Shown here piece by piece: positions 61,321-64,000 of a stretch of 64,000 bases of DNA. The notes beneath the pieces were generated by a model. The model was not told the DNA's origin. It saw only the letters and a program-made list of their open reading frames with translations, and searched no databases. A program made the translations under genes and the position numbers. This DNA is from Phorcus lineatus (taxonomy: Eukaryota; Mollusca; Gastropoda; Trochida; Trochidae), in assembly GCA_921293015.1 (NCBI GenBank), contig OV121086.1:27390254-27454253 (forward strand). The letters are read 5' to 3'. Within the stretch, counting starts at the first letter, position 1. Each line of letters begins with the position of its first letter.

Positions 61321-61373
61321 CAAGTGGCGTGACGTAAGCCGAGGGGTGTCGCTGCAAGCAGGAAGTAATCAAG
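61321..61373 (+). promoter_or_regulatory. Candidate promoter/non-coding exon 1 of the RING gene
   Basis: A CRE-like 'gtgacgtaa' (61329-61337) lies in a short GC-richer patch that ends with 'gtaatcaag' directly before a strong donor GTAGGT at 61374. The next good acceptor in the same direction is 'tctgatttcag' ending at 62971, immediately before the RING start codon. The gap would be a 1598-bp intron. The exon's start is not defined by the sequence. Confidence 0.35.
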
Positions 61374-62971
61374 GTAGGTTCAGGTGTTACACTCAGAGTC
61401 AGTATTAGACTTAAAGAAATATATAGGATTTTATTGATAATTTAAACATACACAAACGATCAGCAGAGAGTTAGGACAGTGTTGTCTCAGTATATTTCAG
61501 TTTAATTGCTAGTGGTGTGTTTTATCGATACTGACAATGGATAATTCCTACTTTTTCTGTAGATACGATATAATCAAACACGCAGTATGAACGGTGTTTT
61601 ATAACTTGGTTTAAAGGAGATATTTTACCATGCCGGATGGTGAAATAGCAAAATGTAATCGGTAGATGATCTCAAATCGGTAATGTGTAGAAAACTGTAT
61701 TTTCAAAGTAAATATTGCTTCTTTTTTACTGGACGGAACACGTACGTGTTTAAACCTGAAATTAAGGTCAATACTTGATTCGATTAAGAGTTGTATAACC
61801 GATCACGTGACCGACGTACACCGGGTAAGCATTTCTAAGGGGAAATTTGGTCAAGTTTATTACGTTTATCATTGTCAGCATCCCTCAAAAAGATACGTTA
61901 TTTCTATGATTCAAGATTGTTAAACATTATTTGAGAACGTATATAAAAAAATAATCTCAGTGGACATCATACGCATTTTTTATGTAAATCAGTTCGATAT
62001 GTCGACTCATTTTCAAGTAGAAGTAGAAGTAGAAATGAAACTTTGCAAGTTGTAAAATGCTGGAAGGTAAAAGATATTTATGCCATTGTGCGCCCCTTTG
62101 TTGGTCATTTCAACTAGGCGTGTATATGGGCCTTAGGCGTACGCCGGGTTTCAGTAGAGTACTTTGCGTGCGCTGGATTATGCGCCAGGTTACAAATCAT
62201 GCAAGTACATGTGGAAAATGATTAAAGTTTCAAACCGAACGCCTGATAAGAGGCGATATATTATTTCTTGTCCCTTATCAGGAGTTCGTTTGTAATTTTT
62301 TCTCATTTTGAACTTCACCCTAAAGAGCTACTGACACTATGAGCTGAAATATTGCCTTAGCCAATTCCGATTATCATTTTTAGAGTCAATTCCTCTTAAC
62401 AGGACACTTAACCCTACATTCTACTTCTTCTCAAGAACCATTGGTGTAGAAACCTATTTTCTCATTCAAATACACTTGTCAATGCAAAATATCAACTTTG
62501 ATTCATTGAACCTTTAAGGCCACAGATCACTGTATTTAACTTATTTTATTTCTAAACCATACGAAGCGCTAGAGTGACAACGGGTTACTAAGTTGTAGAT
62601 TTTGTGGCAATTTCATCGCGTTTTCTAAGAAACGAACAAATCATATTCTTGGTTTTCTCAGAAATAAAGCGAAATCTTGTTTATAAACCCTTAGACCATT
62701 GGATATGATTTTACCCAAACTAAAATGTATGTTTGTCTTCTTTTACATCGGCTTATTAAGCTTGTATTTTTGTAGAGATGTCTTGGCCTATGTGGATTCT
62801 AAAATTTAGATTTGAAATAAGCGGGGACTGACGTCCTTCAAAGCTAAATCTTTTGAATAGAAGACTTGATTGGAATCAGTCTCGAGTATGCCTTGTGGGT
62901 TTGATAATTCTCTGACAACAAATCATTATAAGCTGTTGAGCCAATGATCTATTTTCTGTATCTGATTTCAG
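61374..62971 (+). other. Presumed intron 1 of the RING gene
   Basis: It begins GTAGGT and ends TTTCAG. It contains no recognisable ORF; 62018-62035 has a short (AGAAGT)n run. The pairing of these splice sites is inference. Confidence 0.35.
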
Positions 62972-63266
62972 ATGGACGCTCTTACCAAACTGAACGAACA
63001 TTTTCTGTCCTGTAACATCTGCACAGAGACCTTCAAAGACCCTTGTACACTTGGCTGTTACCTTACCTTCTGTAGGGAATGTCTGACTAAATATACAAAA
63101 ACTCTAAGAGACGCCATCAGTGCCAAATCCATCCTGTGTCCAAACTGCTGTCAGATGACGAAAGTTCCTCGACCTCAAGAACCAGTGGATCAGTGGTGTG
63201 ATCAGTTTAAGCCGAGTTTCCTCATACAAGGACTTCTTGATTCATTCGTGTCTCAGGAGAGTTCAG
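62972..63266 (+). CDS. TRIM-type RING-finger exon (5' part of gene)
   Basis: The ATG follows directly after an acceptor (tctgatttcag). The frame starts MDALTKLNEHFLSCNICTE, as in mollusc TRIM-like E3 ubiquitin ligases. RING ligands in order are C14, C17, C29, C34, C37, C56 and C59; position 31, where the RING-HC histidine (C-x-H-x-F-C) is expected, is leucine (CYLTFC). The tail 'PVDQWCDQFKPSFLIQGLLD' resembles the linker that leads to a B-box in such proteins. A donor-like 'ttcag|gttgtt' at 63267 would end the exon; without it the frame stops at 63275-63277. B-box, coiled coil and C-terminal domain are not in the window. A normal RING recruits ubiquitin-loaded E2. With the histidine replaced, activity may be lost or changed. 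This may be a diverged paralogue or a decaying copy. Confidence 0.8.
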
Positions 63267-64000
63267 GTTGTTATTAGTCTTTGTCAATTTGGAACTCATC
63301 AGCTATCGTGTTTTCCTTTCAAATGATATATCTCTTAATTGTGATTAAAGACACTCTTGCTCGCCTTCCCCAACCCCTACATATAAAAATGGCCTTATTG
63401 CTATTATCTGTACATGTTTTTATTGCCAAAATCATTGGAGCCATCTTGGTCTCACATAAACTGTCCACCACTGAGTTGCTGCCAGACGATTTTGTTTAGG
63501 TGTCACCAGTTTCCTGCACACCTTTCATAACTTTCATACTTTTCAAATCCAATATATATCCCGACCAAATAGGGTATCTATTATGTAATGTTTTTAGTCA
63601 TTGAAAGTGGAAAGATACTAAACGTCAAACAAAAGTAGCTTTAGTTAATCGCGGTTTTCAATATCAGATGCATTAAAAATGATATTTTATTACCTAATAT
63701 AACATACATTTTCGGATTAAAAATATTATATAATGTTATTACTTGCTATAAATCATTTAAGGAAGATAAGCTTTTGATAACTACAAAATATTAGCATGGG
63801 AACCTTTTTATTTTGTAAAAGACAATCCCTGGGCGAAGAAATGTGGAAAATCAAAATATATTTCCACATTTTGTAATTCAAAAGGAATAGATTTACCTCA
63901 GTACATTGTAACGTTAGGTATAATTGTTGAAATGATAAAGTCCTATGTACTCCTGATATCTTTAACATTGTGATTGGTAAATAATCTTCTAACCTTTTTA
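63267..64000. other. Downstream of RING exon, no further exon seen
   Basis: No B-box (C/H cluster) or coiled-coil coding region is visible before the window ends. Frames at 63281-63499 (plus) and 63753-63968 (minus) are featureless. Either the next exon lies beyond the window or the gene is truncated. Confidence 0.45.

Noticed and set aside
63281-63499. 72-residue ORF after the RING exon as a second exon
   Set aside because: No B-box cysteines or histidines, no acceptor at its start and no similarity to TRIM linkers.

Overview
The window is AT-rich, gene-poor animal DNA. Dense simple repeats, tRNA-derived SINEs, several ages of LINE debris, Tc1/mariner relics, fold-back elements and a TRIM-type RING exon point to a lophotrochozoan, most likely a bivalve mollusc and possibly a scallop. 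That placement is inference from repeat and protein style only. There is no bacterial or phage architecture: no operons, no long runs of coding ORFs.

Layout. 1-860 is a decayed tandem array. 2.4-10 kb is mostly unassigned intergenic DNA with a headless SINE, two LINE 3' ends, a candidate cysteine-rich terminal exon (5072-5311), a candidate minus-strand exon (7126-7338) and degenerate tandem arrays. 10.8-11.8 kb and 15.5-16.2 kb are long (ACT)n/(AAT)n microsatellites; between them lie two Tc1/mariner transposase relics and a fold-back MITE. 17-25 kb is largely empty apart from an X-box-like motif, a possible promoter/first exon near 23.4 kb and scattered repeats. 25.3-27.3 kb holds an interrupted minisatellite and a 41-bp minisatellite. 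29.4-29.7 kb has a CpG-containing candidate regulatory patch next to a second fold-back element. 33.98-35.30 kb is a 19-copy, 70-bp satellite with a telomere-like block in each unit; its degenerate continuation is split by a 1.48-kb element with terminal inverted repeats and an 8-bp target duplication. 40-47 kb contains the most complete SINE copy, a 409-bp near-perfect palindrome, a short tandem array, an old LINE fragment and a 67-bp hairpin flanked by 9-bp direct repeats. 50-55 kb holds another trinucleotide tract and minisatellites. 57.69-59.23 kb is a young 5'-truncated LINE with an intact remaining ORF, poly(A)-rich tail and 14-bp target-site duplication. 60.5-61 kb is an older LINE relic. 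The right edge carries the only convincing host gene part: a TRIM-like RING exon (62972-63266) with a plausible upstream non-coding exon.

No conventional multi-gene system is visible. The features most worth following are the fold-back family, in particular the 409-bp palindrome; the satellite with telomere-like blocks and the transposon beside it; and the RING exon, which lacks its expected zinc-binding histidine. Most short ORFs are chance frames or translations of microsatellites.
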